A stretch of 64,000 nucleotides of DNA from Rhabditoides inermis (taxonomy: Eukaryota > Nematoda > Chromadorea > Rhabditida > Rhabditidae), in NCBI GenBank assembly GCA_963966185.1, contig CAWZYM010000249.1, forward strand, positions 174,501-238,500, written 5' to 3'. Positions 39,697 to 52,805 of this stretch are shown here, one piece after another. The translations under genes were made by a program, and so were the position numbers. Below the pieces are notes generated by a model, which saw only the letters and a list, made by a program, of their open reading frames with translations, made no database searches and was not told the origin of the DNA. The first letter of the stretch is position 1, and each line of letters opens with the position of its first letter.

Positions 39697-40557
39697 AAGG
39701 CATTAGGTTAGGTTGACTTTTTTGCTTGAGAAAACGATTAAAAGCCTGAATCACGATCAGATTTTTTTAGCAAATTACCAGTACAAAAAGTCAGATCAAC
39801 CGTTCATTTTCAAAAAGGTCTGTTATGTATGACTTGCGTGTATGAAGTGACTTGCGCTTGCGGGCGGAGCCTCTAGAAGAACTTCATTTTGGTCCTCTGT
39901 TTGTTGTGTATGTCTGAATAGTCAAGTATCTCAAGTAGTTGGTAACAGTTATAGTGAATACTCGATACTCCACAAGTTTACGTGGACTAAGGACAGACGC
40001 TCAAACTTGAAGGTCTTCTCATCTTATCTGTTCAATGTCCAGTTAATTGCACTAAAAAACTGATTTTTTGAGCATCATAACTCATGTTTCATGCAAGCAA
40101 CCAGTAGACAGATGGCAACAGGTAAAACAAATAAGCTAACAAGTAAATTACTTCCGAAACTCGGAAACTATTTTTAAAAAAATCTACCGTGTCCGCTAAA
40201 GAAAAAAAGTGAAAGCTGGATTTATTATCACTTACTAACTTGATTATTGCGCAACACCCTTATTATCTATCTTGCAAACTGCCAGAACTTCGGCTAATTT
40301 TTGTAAAAACACGTTTAAAAAATTCAGACGCCTTCTTGACCAACAGATTTTTTAAATATTATTTTCGATTTCATTTACCTATTGCGAACTCACGTAACTG
40401 CATACCTTCAACGATCATCTGTTTTGAATAACATCGCGGATTCATATGAGTCTCATAAAAATGTGACACGTGTGCATAGCATGGCTTCTTTCCGAATAAA
40501 GATGATCATTTGTGTGACCATATGCAGATTGTGTTCAAGTTGTACAATTTCGTGATG

Positions 40558-40878
40558 AGCGCTGACTAGCGCTCCGGCGCGCTGTCGCGCGCCTCCGCAC
40601 TAGGTATACAAAAATAGAAAAGTAGAAGAAAAGTTCGTCTTGCATGTTTGATAGTTGATTGCTCTCTAATGACTCTTGCGAAGATACATACACGCAAGGG
40701 TTGTAGTTGAAGTGTTTAAGTATGTATTTTGTATATGTAGTTGAATTTTTGTCCTTTCTAACTATCTCTCCTACTTTTTTCACTTATATTATGTTTCACA
40801 GATGTACACCGCACCATCTCTTTCTCCTCTACACTGTTCTGCCTACTTTCCATCCTATCTCCCTCCTCCTCCCCCCGC

Positions 40879-40916
<38 letters not shown>

Positions 40917-41302
40917 CTCAACACAGTTCTACTCTCCCCTATCTCTCCTCTCTCTCTCTCGCTCTTCTCCCTCTCCCACTGTCTCGCTTTCTCGCTATCT
41001 CTTTCTTTCTTTCTCTTTCTCTCTCAGTATTATATTCTCTAGAAACAGTATTATATTCTCTATTGTCTACTGTCAACTTTCTAGAGACAATACTAATACT
41101 AAGCTCTTGTTTGTCTACTGCATCTTTTTCTTCTACTGTGACAACAACTTTCTAGAGACAATACTATGTTTTCTTCTGTCTACTTTCACCTCTCGTCACC
41201 TCTTCCACTCTCACTCTCACATCTGCAGTAATCACTATCACTACGACTTTCGAGAGACAGTTATGTCTACTCTCCCTTCTCTCTCCTCTTTTCTCTCTCC
41301 TA

Positions 41303-41336
<34 letters not shown>

Positions 41337-42720
41337 TATTCTCTCTCTTGTATACTTTCACGTCCCCGCTGCGGTGACAACAACTTTCTAGAGACAGTAC
41401 TATGGTACCTTCTGTCTACTCTTCTATTCTCACATCTGCAGTAGTCACTGCGACTTTCGAGAGACAGTTATGTAAAAACTTTTTCAAACAGAAAGTACTA
41501 CTCTCTTCTCTACTGTCTTCTCTTCCTACTGTCTATTCTCTCACGTTCTAAAAATATAATTTGACCGCCTGTGCTTGCCAAATGACATGTAAGGTGAACT
41601 CGATTCTCACCTCACCTCACTTCCACTCGACACTGTACTGCATCGAAAAGCGGAATTTCAGGCTGAATATGTACAAGAGTACAAGTAATAAACTCAAAAC
41701 TTAGTTTCAACTGAAAAAAAAGATACAGTACATAGTTTTATATTACGTCTACAATTACTTAGAGAAAAGAAGCCGGCTGGCGCGCCCTAACACGTTGTGC
41801 GCACGTGTGAAGGAGTTTGAAACAGTTTGAGGTTGATTTGATCGTTAGAAAGCACTATCAATTGACGTCTCGAAACATTTTACTTAACTTTCAACCTTCA
41901 ACTTTTCGTTTTGTCAAAGTTATTCGTTGAAGATAGAAATTTTGTCGTTTTCAACTGACTCAATCCATTATTGTTTTATTTAGATATATTCCTATCAAAA
42001 AAGACACAACTGAATGAATATGGGTCAGTGATTATTTAGACATGCCAACTATTCGATATCGATCGGTTGACCTGGCGGCTGGTAGCGAGCAATCCGGTGG
42101 GCGCGACCCCAGCAAGTAACGCGCGCTCAGAAAATGTCTAATACTGTATGAAGACAAAGTCCGATCGATCTGAAACTTTGACAGAAGGACTTTTTTGCCC
42201 ATAAAAGCTTAAGTTTACAAATTGGACCCTCTATCTCGTCTGTACGAAAAGTCGATCATATTCGCCATATTTGGTGACTTTTTTAAAAAGGAAACCAGTT
42301 TTTATAATATATTATACGTAATCTTTCTTCTATTCAATTTTTATAGAAATCGAAGATCATGAATTTTGGGTGCATTTTGGGTACATTCGCCTATTTGGGC
42401 ATGAAGATGAGGTCACAGGCAGCTGGTATCGCGGCTATCGACTTTTTCTAAATCGATTCACCTACTCTCCAAATTTGGTTCTCATTGAAGTATTTTGAAA
42501 ATTTTCTCCATAGTTAAGAGATTAGGTGATAACTATGATTAGGAGATCGCTATTGACGAGATATTTGGAATTTTGCGTTCTCAGGTATTGAAGAAACTTT
42601 CTAGAAAAAGTGAGTAGTTAGAGTAGACTTTGAAAAGAGATATCTCTCCGGAAGGACAGACAGACAGACAGACAGACACCATAGTAAATATTAGTATGCA
42701 AGGGGGACTAGCGCGCTTCG
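40558..42720. repeat. Duplicated composite repeat unit, copy 1
   Basis: Opens with a GC-rich imperfect palindrome bounded by ctag (about 40565-40604), continues through pyrimidine-rich DNA (about 40790-41560) with recurring phrases such as ctttctagagacaatacta, and ends with a 1.1 kb block (41602-42695) closing in GACA repeats and caccatag. The same order appears at 52808-55508. The Ser-Leu-rich frames inside are products of the CT tracts. Confidence 0.8.
41602..42695. repeat. 1.1 kb direct repeat, copy 1 of 3
   Basis: Starts gattctcacctcacctcac and ends with GACA repeats, caccatag and taaatattagta. Copies 2 and 3 lie at 54410-55490 and 58875-59967 in the same orientation with only scattered differences. 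No coding frame is conserved. Confidence 0.85.
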
Positions 42721-42799
42721 CGCGCTAGAAATATAGGTATAAAATAGAGGAGAAAATTATCTATCGATTGATATATGACGTGTATATAGTAATGTTTTA

Positions 42800-43290
42800 T
42801 TGTATGTACTCGGAAAATAGAATTCGCAGAGTTTGTCGTAGTGCATGGTGATATTCTCGGTCATTTTACTGTCTCTTTCTCTAACAGCAGACAGACTGGC
42901 AGCTGGCGCACTCTCACCTCGCCACACTCTCTCGTCGCGGGGCAATAAAGTGGCGTCGATTAGAGGAATTTAATTGATAGCGGGCGTCAGAGGTCACAAA
43001 AAGATGCAAATTTTGGTAGAAGTGTAGTGGCCACCTATTTGCATGTTGTAGTAAAGGGAGATCTGACACGGTTGCCTAGTTTTCTTGAACAGCCCGCGAC
43101 AACTGTTTGGTGTCGCCTCGCCTCGATTAAATCACTTCGTGAAAAGAAACCAGGAAGAGTTATAAAAAGATTACGGGCCAATTTGTAGGTGAGGGAGTGT
43201 AGAGGAGTGACGTCGAAACCGTTTTTCGATAGCTGAAGTCTGCGATTCGCAGTACTCGTTCTTGTAACGCCTACTCGATGCAACCGTTCA
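42800..43290. repeat. Tandemly dispersed 0.4-0.5 kb module, copy 1 of 5
   Basis: Contains the landmarks gacagactggcagctggcgc, attgatagcgggcgtcagag and cctagttttcttgaacagcc. Other copies lie at about 44940-45520, 47590-47962 (truncated), 49140-49715 and 51960-52545. All are in the same orientation and, except the first, follow a GA tract. Confidence 0.85.
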
Positions 43291-44700
43291 ACCACCTAAC
43301 CGTCTCTCCATCTGACACACTATTTCGCTGTTTTTTCTGTCTGACGCTCTCTGGTTACGCGCTATTTCGTCGAATTTTCTTAAAGGCTTATAGCTCCGCG
43401 GATATGAGAGATAAAGGGCTGAAAATTGGAATCCTGCATCTCGGGACCGAGACCGCGCCCCTTCGCGGTCAAAGCCGATCAGTATATCAGTAATTATAAT
43501 AATATATTGATCACTGATACTGATATGCATTATCTCCTACTTTCTGATCTTTCAATCTCTCGTTTGCACATAGAAAGCGCTCCGGCACGCTTCGCGCGCA
43601 CCCGCGGTCGAAGTATATTAGTAGATCAGTAAAATTAAGAATATCTTGATCACTGCTAATGATATGCATTTTCTCCGACTCTCTGATCGTTCACTTTCTC
43701 GTATGCACATAGAAAGCGCTCCGGCACGCTTCGCGCGCCTCCGCGGTCAAAGCTGATCAGTAGATCAGTAATTATAATAATATACTGATCACTGATACTG
43801 ATATGCATTTTCTCCGACTCTCTGATTTTTTACTCTTTCGTATGCACTTAGAGGGCGCTCCGGCACGCTCCGCGCGCCTCCGCGTTAAAACTCTATCAGT
43901 AGCTGGTTGACAATTATTAGTTATCACGGATCTAATATTATAAAATCTCTACTCTCGCCTTTGATCACAGACAGCCGCTCCGCGCCCCTCAGCGGTCAAA
44001 TTCTATCAGTAGCTGGTTGACAATTATTAGTTATCACGGATCTAATATTATAAAATATCTTCTCTCGCCTATGATCATAAATAGCCGCTCCGCGCGCCTC
44101 CGCGGTCAAATCCTATCAGTAGCTGGTTGACAATGATTAGTTATCACGGATCTAATAATATAAAATATCTACTCTCGCCTACGATCATAGACAGCCGCTC
44201 CGCGCGTCTCCGCGGTCAAATTCTATCAGTAGATCAGTAATAATAAGAATAAATTGATCACTGTTACTGATATGTATTTTCTCCGACTCTCTGATCGTTC
44301 ACATTCTCGTATGCACATAGAAAGCGCTCCGGCACGCTCCGCGCGCCTTCGCGGTCAAAGTATATCAGTATATCAGTAATAATAAGAATATATTGATCAC
44401 TGCTACTGATATGAAGTTTCTCCGAATCTCTGATCGTTAATTTTCTCGTATGCACATAGAAAGCGCTCCGGCACGCTTCGCGCGCCTCCGCGGTCAAAGC
44501 CGTTCAGTAGATCAGTAATTATAATCATATATTGAACACTGATACTAATATGCATTCTTTCCTACTCTCTGATCTTTCACTCTCTCGTGTGCACATACAT
44601 AGAGGGCGCTCCGGCACACTCCGCGGTAAAGCCTATCAGAAGCTAGTTGACAATTTTTATTTATTAGAGATACAAATATAATTTATAGTTATCACTGGGC
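43290..44700. repeat. Satellite array with GC-rich palindromic cores, block 1
   Basis: Two interleaved satellite units. The longer (about 140 bases) joins an AT-rich half with repeated gatcagta words and ttgatcactgatactgatat to a GC-rich half (agcgctccggcacgc, then cgcgcgcctccgcggtcaaa). The shorter (about 105-110 bases; three copies from about 43893) carries gtagctggttgacaat and ttagttatcacggatctaat. Confidence 0.85.
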
Positions 44701-44714
44701 TTTTATTATAAAAT

Positions 44715-44716
<2 letters not shown>

Positions 44717-44760
<44 letters not shown>

Positions 44761-44787
44761 GAAAGAGAGAGCGAGAGAGAGAAAAAC

Positions 44788-44838
<51 letters not shown>

Positions 44839-44846
44839 GGAGAGAA

Positions 44847-44892
<46 letters not shown>
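44717..44892. repeat. GA tract
   Basis: Long GA array with GAAA and GACGAA breaks, leading into the second copy of the 0.4-0.5 kb module. Confidence 0.9.
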
Positions 44893-44894
<2 letters not shown>

Positions 44895-44939
44895 GAAAAG
44901 GAATTGGATGAGAAAAGAAGGTTACATAGTGTTTTGCCT

Positions 44940-45520
44940 CGCCTCACTTCCCTGATTGAAGGTAGAATGTCTTTAGTGCATACAGTTATATTTGTATTGT
45001 GTTTGCTCAGAATATAGAATTTGCACAGTTTGTGAAGTGTGGTGAGCTGTTTCGTAGTGCGTGGTGATGTTCTCGCTCATTTGCACAATTGACTGTCTTT
45101 TTCTCTGACATCAGACAGACTGGCAGCTGGCGCACTCTCACCGCGCCACACTCTCTCGTCGCGGAGCAATAAAGTGGCGTCGATTAGAGGAATTTAATTG
45201 ATAGCGGGCGTCAGAGGTCACAAAAAGATGCAAATTTTGGAAGAAGTGTAGTGGCCACCTATTTGCATGTTGTAGTAAAGGGAGATCTGACACGGTTGCC
45301 TAGTTTTCTTGAACAGCCCGCGACAACTGTTTGGTGTCGCCTCGCCTCGACTAAATCACTTCGTGAAAGGAAACCAGGAGGAATTATAAAAAGATTACGG
45401 GCAGATTTGTAGGTGAGGGAGTGTAGAGGAGTGACGTCGAAACCGTTTCTCGAAAGCTGAAGTCTGCGATTCGCAGTACTCGTTCTTGTAAGGTCTACTC
45501 GATGCAACCGTTCAACGACC
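44940..45520. repeat. 0.4-0.5 kb module, copy 2 of 5
   Basis: Aligns with the module at 42800-43290 over its whole length with scattered substitutions. Followed by a body that ends at a ctag-bounded hairpin (about 45788-45808). Confidence 0.85.
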
Positions 45521-46146
45521 TAACCGTCTCTTCATCTGACACACTATTTCGCCTGTTTTCTGTCTGACTCTCTCTGATTACGCGCTATTTCGTCGGACTT
45601 TCTGGAGCTTATAGCTCCGCGGATATGAGAGATATGATAACATAAAGATTTTGGGAGCATCTCCAGACCGAGGGCTTTATAGCCATACCAAATTTAGTCG
45701 GATCCATGCATCGGTGGCCTTTGTGGAGCCATGTATGGACGGACACCATAGGGCATTTTGCACATACAGGCGCAGCGGCGCTGCGACTAGCGCGCTTCGC
45801 GCGCTAGAAATATAGGTATAAAATAGAGGAGAAAATCATCTCTCGATTGATATATAGATTGACTTGATATGTGCTCTGAAAAGGCTATTAGGAGCTGTGC
45901 TAGAAGTGCTGTTGTCAGAGCCTTCCAAAAATGAGTGATCTTTATTATTTACTTAATTTTGAATTACAATATTAACAATTGTTTGAACAGTGTCAATGTC
46001 TAACAGTAGCTGGTTGATAATTTTTGATTCTCGACTGATATTATCTTATCTAGGCTCATAGAAGGCGCTCCGAGATGCAGCCGAAGACTATCGGTATATG
46101 AGTGATAACTATGTCATAACTAAACTACACTTTCCGTTTCTCCGCT

Positions 46147-46239
<93 letters not shown>

Positions 46240-47513
46240 TTGCTCTAGAAGGCGTTCCGGCACGCTACCGCGTGCCTCCGCGGTCAAAGCCTATCAGTGT
46301 ACCAGTAGATCAAAAAAATTAATATATTGATCACTGATACTGTTTTGCATTTTTCCGACTCTCTGATATTTCACTCTCTCGTATGCACATAGGAGGCGCT
46401 CCGGCACGCTTCGCGCGCCTCCGCGTTAAAACTCTATCAGTAGATCAGTAATTATAATAATACATTGATCACTGATACAGATATGCATTTTCTTATACTC
46501 TCTGATCTTTCACTTTCTCGTCATAAAATCTCTACTCTCGCCTTTGATCACAGACAGCCGCTCCGCGCGCCTCAGCGGTCAATTTTTATCAGTAGCTGGT
46601 TGACAATGATTAGTTATCCGATCAGTAGATCAGTAATTATAATAAAACATTAATCACTGCTACTGATATGAATTTTCTTCGACTCTCTGATCGTTCACAT
46701 TCTCGTATGCACATAGAAAGCGCTCCGGCACGCTTCGCGCGCCTTCGCGGTCAAAGTATATCAGTAGATCAGTAAAAATAAGAATATATTGATTACTGCT
46801 ACTGATATGAATTTTCTCCGACTCTCTGATCGTTCATTTTCTCGTATAATAAATTGATCACTGATACTGATATGCATTTTCTCCGACTCTCTGATTTTTT
46901 ACTCTTTCGTATGTACATGGAGGGCGCTCCGGCACGCTTCGCGCGCTTCCGCGGTCAAAGCCGATCAGTATACCAGTAATTATAATAAAACATTAATCAC
47001 TGCTACTGATATGAATTTTCTTCGACTCTCTGATCGTTCACATTCTCGTATGCACATAGAAAGCGCTCCGGCACGCTTCGCGCGCCTTCGCGGTCAAAGT
47101 ATATCAGTAGATCAGTAAAAATAAGAAAATATTGATTACTGCTACTGATATGAATTTTCTCCGACTCTCTGATCGTTCATTTTCTCGTATAATAAATTGA
47201 TCACTGATACTGATATGCATTTTCTCCGACTCTCTGATCTTTCACTCTCTCGTATGTACATAGAAGGCGCTCCGGCACACTCCGCGGTAAAAGCCTATCA
47301 GTAGTTGGTTGACAATTACTATTTATTATAGAAGTATAATTTATAGTTATCACTGGTCTAATATTATAAAATATAAAAGAGAGAGGGGGGGGGTGAGCAG
47401 CTGATTGATTATTTATTTCAGATCCAAGTAGACTTCATAGTTATCACTAATCTGAAATCATAATATATAAGAGAGAAATAGAGGAAGAGAGGGAGAGAGA
47501 GAGAGAAAGAGAG

Positions 47514-47561
<48 letters not shown>

Positions 47562-47589
47562 AGAGGGATGAGAAAAGGAGAGGGATGAG
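45521..47589. repeat. Repeat body, hairpin and satellite block 2
   Basis: A body of about 270 bases ends in ggacggacaccatag and the hairpin ctagcgcgcttcgcgcgctag (about 45788). The phrase ggtataaaatagaggagaaa follows, then more of the 140-base satellite (about 46250-47330) with CT and GA tracts at 46147-46239 and 47478-47562. Confidence 0.8.
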
Positions 47590-47962
47590 AAAAGAAGGTT
47601 ACATAGTATTTCGCCTCGCCTCACTTCTATGATTGAATATAGAATGTCGTTAGTGCATACAGTTATATATGTATTGTATTCGCTCAGAATATAGAATTTG
47701 CACAGTTTGTGGAGTGTGGTGAGCTGTTTCGTAGTGCATGGTGCTGTTCTCGCTCATTTGCACAATTGACTGTCTCTTTCTCTAACAGCAGACAGACTGG
47801 CAGCTGGCGCACTCTCACCTCGCCACACTCTCTCGTCGCGGGGCAATAAAACGACGTCGATAAGAGGATTTTAATTGATAGCGGGCGTCAGAGGTCACAA
47901 AAAGATGCAAATTTTGGTAGAAGTGTAGTGGCCACCTATTTGCATGTTGTAGTAAAGGGAGA
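47590..47962. repeat. 0.4-0.5 kb module, copy 3 of 5 (truncated)
   Basis: Matches the other copies up to gtagtaaagggagatc and then switches abruptly into the 140-base satellite. The shared gatcactg-type word at the break suggests recombination between repeats. Confidence 0.8.
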
Positions 47963-48989
47963 TCACTGTTACTGATATGCATTCTCTCCGACTCTCTGAT
48001 ATTTCACTCTCTCGGATGCACACAGGAGGCGCTCCGGCACGCTCCGCGCGCCTCCGCGTTAAAACTCTATCAGTAGATCAGTAATTATAATATTACATTA
48101 ATCACTGATACAGATATGCATTTTCTTATACTCTCTGATCTTTCACTTTCTCGTCTCTCACTTTTCATAAAATAACTACTCTACGATCATAGATAGCCGC
48201 TCCGCGCGCCTCCGCGGTCAAATTCTATCAGTAGCTGGTTGACAATGATTAGTTATCACGGATCTAATATTATAAAATATCTACTCTCGCCTATGATCAC
48301 AGACAGCCGCTCCGCGCTCAAATTCTATCAGTAGCTGGTTGACAATGATTAGTTATCACGGATCTAATATTATAAAATCTCTACTCTCGCCTATGATCAC
48401 AGACAGCCGCTCCGCGATCAAATTCTATCAATAGCTGGTTGACAATGATTAGTTATCACGGATCTAATATTATAAAATATCTACTCTCGCCTATGATCAC
48501 AGACAGCCGCTCCGCGCTCAAATTCTATCAGTAGCTGGTTGACAATGATTAGTTATCACGGATCTAATATTATAAAATCTCTACTCTCGCCTATGATCAC
48601 AGACAGCCGCTCCGCGCGCCTCCGCGGTCAAATCCTATCAGTAGCTGGTTGACAATGATTAGTTATCACGGATCTAATATTATAAAATATCTACTCTCGC
48701 CTACGATCATAGACAGCTGGTCCGCGCGCCTCCGCAGTCAAATCCTATCAGTAGATCAGTAATAATAAGAATAAATTGATCACTGCTACTGATATGCATT
48801 TTCTCCGACTCCTACTTTCCTACTCTCTGATCTTTCACTCTCTCGTATACACATAGAGGGCGCTCCGGCACACTCCGCGGTAAAGCCTATCAGAATCTGG
48901 TTGACAATTTTTATTTTTATTATAGATACAAATATAATTTATAGTTATCACTGGTCTTTTATTAAAAAATTCAAGAGAGAGAGAGAGAG

Positions 48990-49042
<53 letters not shown>

Positions 49043-49090
49043 GAGAGGGAGAGAGGGAGAGAAAGAGAGAAAGAAAGAGAAAGAGAGACG
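47963..49090. repeat. Satellite block 3 and GA tract
   Basis: The 105-base unit is repeated at least five times in a row from about 48226 to 48730 (gtagctggttgacaatgatt, one copy with ata for gta). It is flanked by 140-base units and followed by a GA tract at 48975-49090. Confidence 0.85.
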
Positions 49091-49139
49091 AGAAAGAGAG
49101 GGATGAGAAAAGGAGAGGGATGAGAAAAGGAGGTTACAT

Positions 49140-49715
49140 GTATTACGCCTCGCCTCACTTCCCTGATTGAATATAGAATGACGTGAGTGCATATAGTAAT
49201 ATTTTATAGTATTTGCTCAAAAAATAAAATTAGCGCAGTTTTTTGGAGTGTGGTTAGCTGTTTTGTAGTGCATGGTGATGTTCTCGCTCATTTGCACAAT
49301 TGACTGTCTCTTTCTCTAACAGCAGACAGACTGGCAGCTGGCGCACTCTCACCTCGCCACACTCTCTCGTCGCGGGGCAATAAAACGACGTCGATTAGAG
49401 GAATTTAATTGATAGCGGGCGTCAGAGGTCACAAAATGATGCAAATTTCGGTAGAAGTGTAGTGGCCACCTATATGCATGTTGTAGTAAAGGGAGACCTT
49501 ACACGGTTGCCTAGTTTTCTTGAACAGCCCGCGACAACTGTTTGGTGTCGCCTCGCCTCGATTAAATCACTTCGTGAAAGGAAACCAGGAGGAGTTATAA
49601 AAAGATTACGGGCATATTTGTAGGTAAGGGAGTGTAGAGGAGTGACATCGAAATCGTTTTTCGATAGCTGAAGTCTGCGATTCGCAGTTATCGTTCTTGT
49701 AAGGTATACTCAAAG
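49140..49715. repeat. 0.4-0.5 kb module, copy 4 of 5
   Basis: Full-length copy after a GA tract and the phrase gagggatgagaaaaggaggt. Followed by a variant body that ends in GACG repeats, caccatag and the ctag hairpin near 50019. Confidence 0.85.
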
Positions 49716-50914
49716 AGGCATAAATTGTGGCCCCGCCTTTCTTTTCCCTCTCATCATTGACACACTATTTCGTCGCTCAGTGTCTGACTCTTGCCTTTTT
49801 GCAGTCTATTTCGCCGGATTGTCTAACCGTCACGTTTTGCCTTATAAGTCCGCGGAGAGGAGAGTTATCAAAAACCTCTATTTTATACCGCATCTCCAGA
49901 TCGAGGGCTTCAAGAAGATGTCAAATTTGTAGCAATCCATACGTCGGTGGGCCTTGTGGAGAGACGGACGGACGGACACCATAGGACATTTAGCCAGAGC
50001 GGCGCAGCGGCGCTGCGACTAGCGCGCTTCGCGCGCTAGAAATATAGGTATAAAATAGAGGAGAAAATTATCTATCGATTGTTATATAGATTGACTTGAT
50101 ATGTGCTCTGGAAGTGCTATTAGGAGCTGTGCTAGAAGTGCTGTTTTCAGTCTTCCAGTAGATGACTGATCTTTTTCATTTCCTTTTTTATTTTCAGTAA
50201 TTTTAAATAATTAGAACGTGTCACAGTCTATCTGGTTGATAGTATCTTCTTGACTGCTTTCCTACACATGTTATATTTACTATGCTCATAGAAGGCGCTC
50301 CGGCACGCTCCGCGGTCATAGCCTATGAGTATTTCACTAATAAAAATAATAATAAAATGATCACTGATACTGATATGCACTTTCTCCTACTCTTTGATAT
50401 TTTACTCTCTCGTATGCACATAGAGGGCGCTCCGGCACGCTTCGCGCGCCTCCGCGGTCAAAGTCGATCAGTAGATCAGTAATTATGATAATTTATTAAT
50501 CACTGATACTGATATAGAATCTATTCTACTCTCTGAGTAGCTGGTTGATAATTTTTGATTCTCGCGCTTCGAGATGCAGCCGAAGACTATCGGTATATGA
50601 GTGATAAATATGTTATAACTAAACTACACTTTTCGTTTCTCCGCTTCTCTCTCTCTCTCTCTCTCGCTCTCTCTCTCTCTCCTTTGCTCTAGAAGGCGCT
50701 CCGGCACGCTTCGCGCGCTTCCGCGGTCAAAGCCGATCAGTAGATCAGTAATTATAATAACATTTTTATCACTGCTACTGATATGCGTTTTCTCCTACTC
50801 TCTGATATTTTACTCTTTCGTATGCACATGAAGAGCGCTCCGAGATGCAGCCGAAGACAATCGGTATATGAGTGATAACTATGTCATAACTAAACTACAC
50901 TTTCCGTTTCTCCG

Positions 50915-50958
<44 letters not shown>

Positions 50959-51783
50959 TCTTTCTCTCTCTCTCTGTCTCTCTGTCTCTTTCTCTCTCTT
51001 TCTCTCTCTCCTTTGCTCTAGAAGGCGCTCCGGCACGCTTCGCGCGCCTCCGCGGTCAAAGCCGATCAGTAGATCAGTAATTATAATTATTTATTGATCA
51101 CTGATACTGATATGCATTTTCTCCTACTCTTTGATAAGTTACTCTCTCGTATGCACATAGAAAGCGCTCCGGCACGCTCCGCGCGCTTCCGCGGTCAAAA
51201 TCGATTAGTAGATCAGTAATAATAAGACTATATTGATCACTGCTACTGATATGCATTTTCTCCGACTCTCTGATCTTTTACTTTCTCGTATACACATAGA
51301 AAGCGCTCCTGCACGCTCCGCCCCCCTCCGCGGTCAAAGTCGATCAGTAGATCAGTAATAATAAGACTATATTGATCACTGCTACTGATATGCATTTTCT
51401 CCGACTCTCTGATCTTTTACTTTCTCGTATGCACAAAGAAAGCGCTCCGGCACGCTCCGCGCGCCTCCGCGGTCAAAGTCGATCAGTAGATCAGTAATAA
51501 TAAGACTATATTGATCACTGCTACTGATATGCATTTTCTCCGACTCTCTGATCTTTTACTTTCTCGTATGCACTTATATCAGTAATTATAATAATATACT
51601 GATCACTGATACTGATATGCCTTCTCTCCTACTCTCTGATCTTTTACTCTCTCGTATGCACTCAGAATGCGTTCCGGCACACTCCGCTCCGCGGTAAAAG
51701 CCTATCAGTAGCTGGTTGACAATTTTTATTTATTAGAGATACAAATATAATTTATAGTTATCACTGGTCTCATATTATAAAAT

Positions 51784-51827
<44 letters not shown>

Positions 51828-51886
51828 GAAAGAAATAGCGAGAGAGAGAGAGAGAGAGAAAGACGAGAGAGAGAGAGATATAAGAA

Positions 51887-51917
<31 letters not shown>

Positions 51918-51959
51918 CGAAAAAAGAGGGATGAGAAAAAGAGAGGGATGAGAAAAGAA
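49716..51959. repeat. Repeat body, hairpin and satellite block 4
   Basis: The body to about 50000 closes at the hairpin ctagcgcgcttcgcgcgctag. The 140-base satellite then recurs from about 50280 to 51700, including three nearly identical consecutive units at about 51180-51560. CT tracts at 50645-50690 and 50920-51010 and a GA tract at 51786-51916 are embedded. Confidence 0.85.
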
Positions 51960-52545
51960 GGTTACATAGTATTTCGCCTCGCCTCACTTCCTGATTGAAT
52001 ATAGAATGTCGTTAGTGCATACAGTTATATTTGTATTGTATTTGCTCAGAATATAGACTTTGCACAGTTTGTGGAGTGTGGTGAGCTGTTTCGTAGTGCA
52101 TGGTGCTGTTCTCGCTCATTTGCACAATTTACTGTTTCTTTCTCTAACAGCAGACAGACTGGCATCTGGCGCACTCTCACCTCGCCACACTCTCTCGTCG
52201 CGGGGCAATAAAACGACGTCGATTAGAGGAATTTAATTGATAGCGAGCGTCAGAGGTCACAAAAAGATGCAAATTTTGGTAGAAGTGTAGTGGCCACCTA
52301 TTTGCATGTTGTAGTAAAGGGAAACCTTACACGGTTGCCTAGTTTTCTTGAACAGCCCGCGACAACTGTTTGGTGTCGCCTCGCCTCGACTAAATCATTT
52401 CGTGAAAGGAAACCAGGAGGATTTATAAAAAGATTACGGGCAGATTTGTAGGTGAGGGAGTGTAGAGGAGTGACGTCGAAACCGTTTTTCGATAGCTGAA
52501 GTCTGCGATTCGCAGTACTCGTTCTTGTAAGGTCTACTCGCCGCA
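51960..52545. repeat. 0.4-0.5 kb module, copy 5 of 5
   Basis: Full-length copy. Its 3' flank (52546-52805) is a variant of the bodies seen after copies 2 and 4 and ends in ggaaaccatagggcattttg. Confidence 0.85.
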
Positions 52546-52805
52546 CCCGATTCGTCAGTGACCCGTCTCTTCATCTGACACACTATCTCGCTGCTTTTCT
52601 GTCTGACTCTCTCGGATTACGCGCTATTTCGTCGGACCTTCTTGAGCTTATAGCTCCGCGGATATGAGAGATAAAGATCTGAAAATTGGAATCCTGCATC
52701 TCGGGACCGAGACCATCGGATCGATGTCACGTTTGGCTAGATAGGAGTAGTGGCTGGCGCGGTAGAGCGATGGACGTACGGAAACCATAGGGCATTTTGC
52801 ACATA

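Larger units (their letters stand above)
36539..40557. other. AT-rich intergenic region, no gene seen
   Basis: About 4 kb without a supportable coding exon. Frames are short and lack splice structure or domain motifs. The only discrete structures I see are a hairpin at 37687-37731 and an inverted-repeat element at 39349-39696. Confidence 0.5.

Noticed and set aside
43290..51700. Regularly spaced repeats suggesting a CRISPR array
   Set aside because: Units are 105-140 bases, spacers are themselves repeated, and the genome is eukaryotic; it is satellite DNA.
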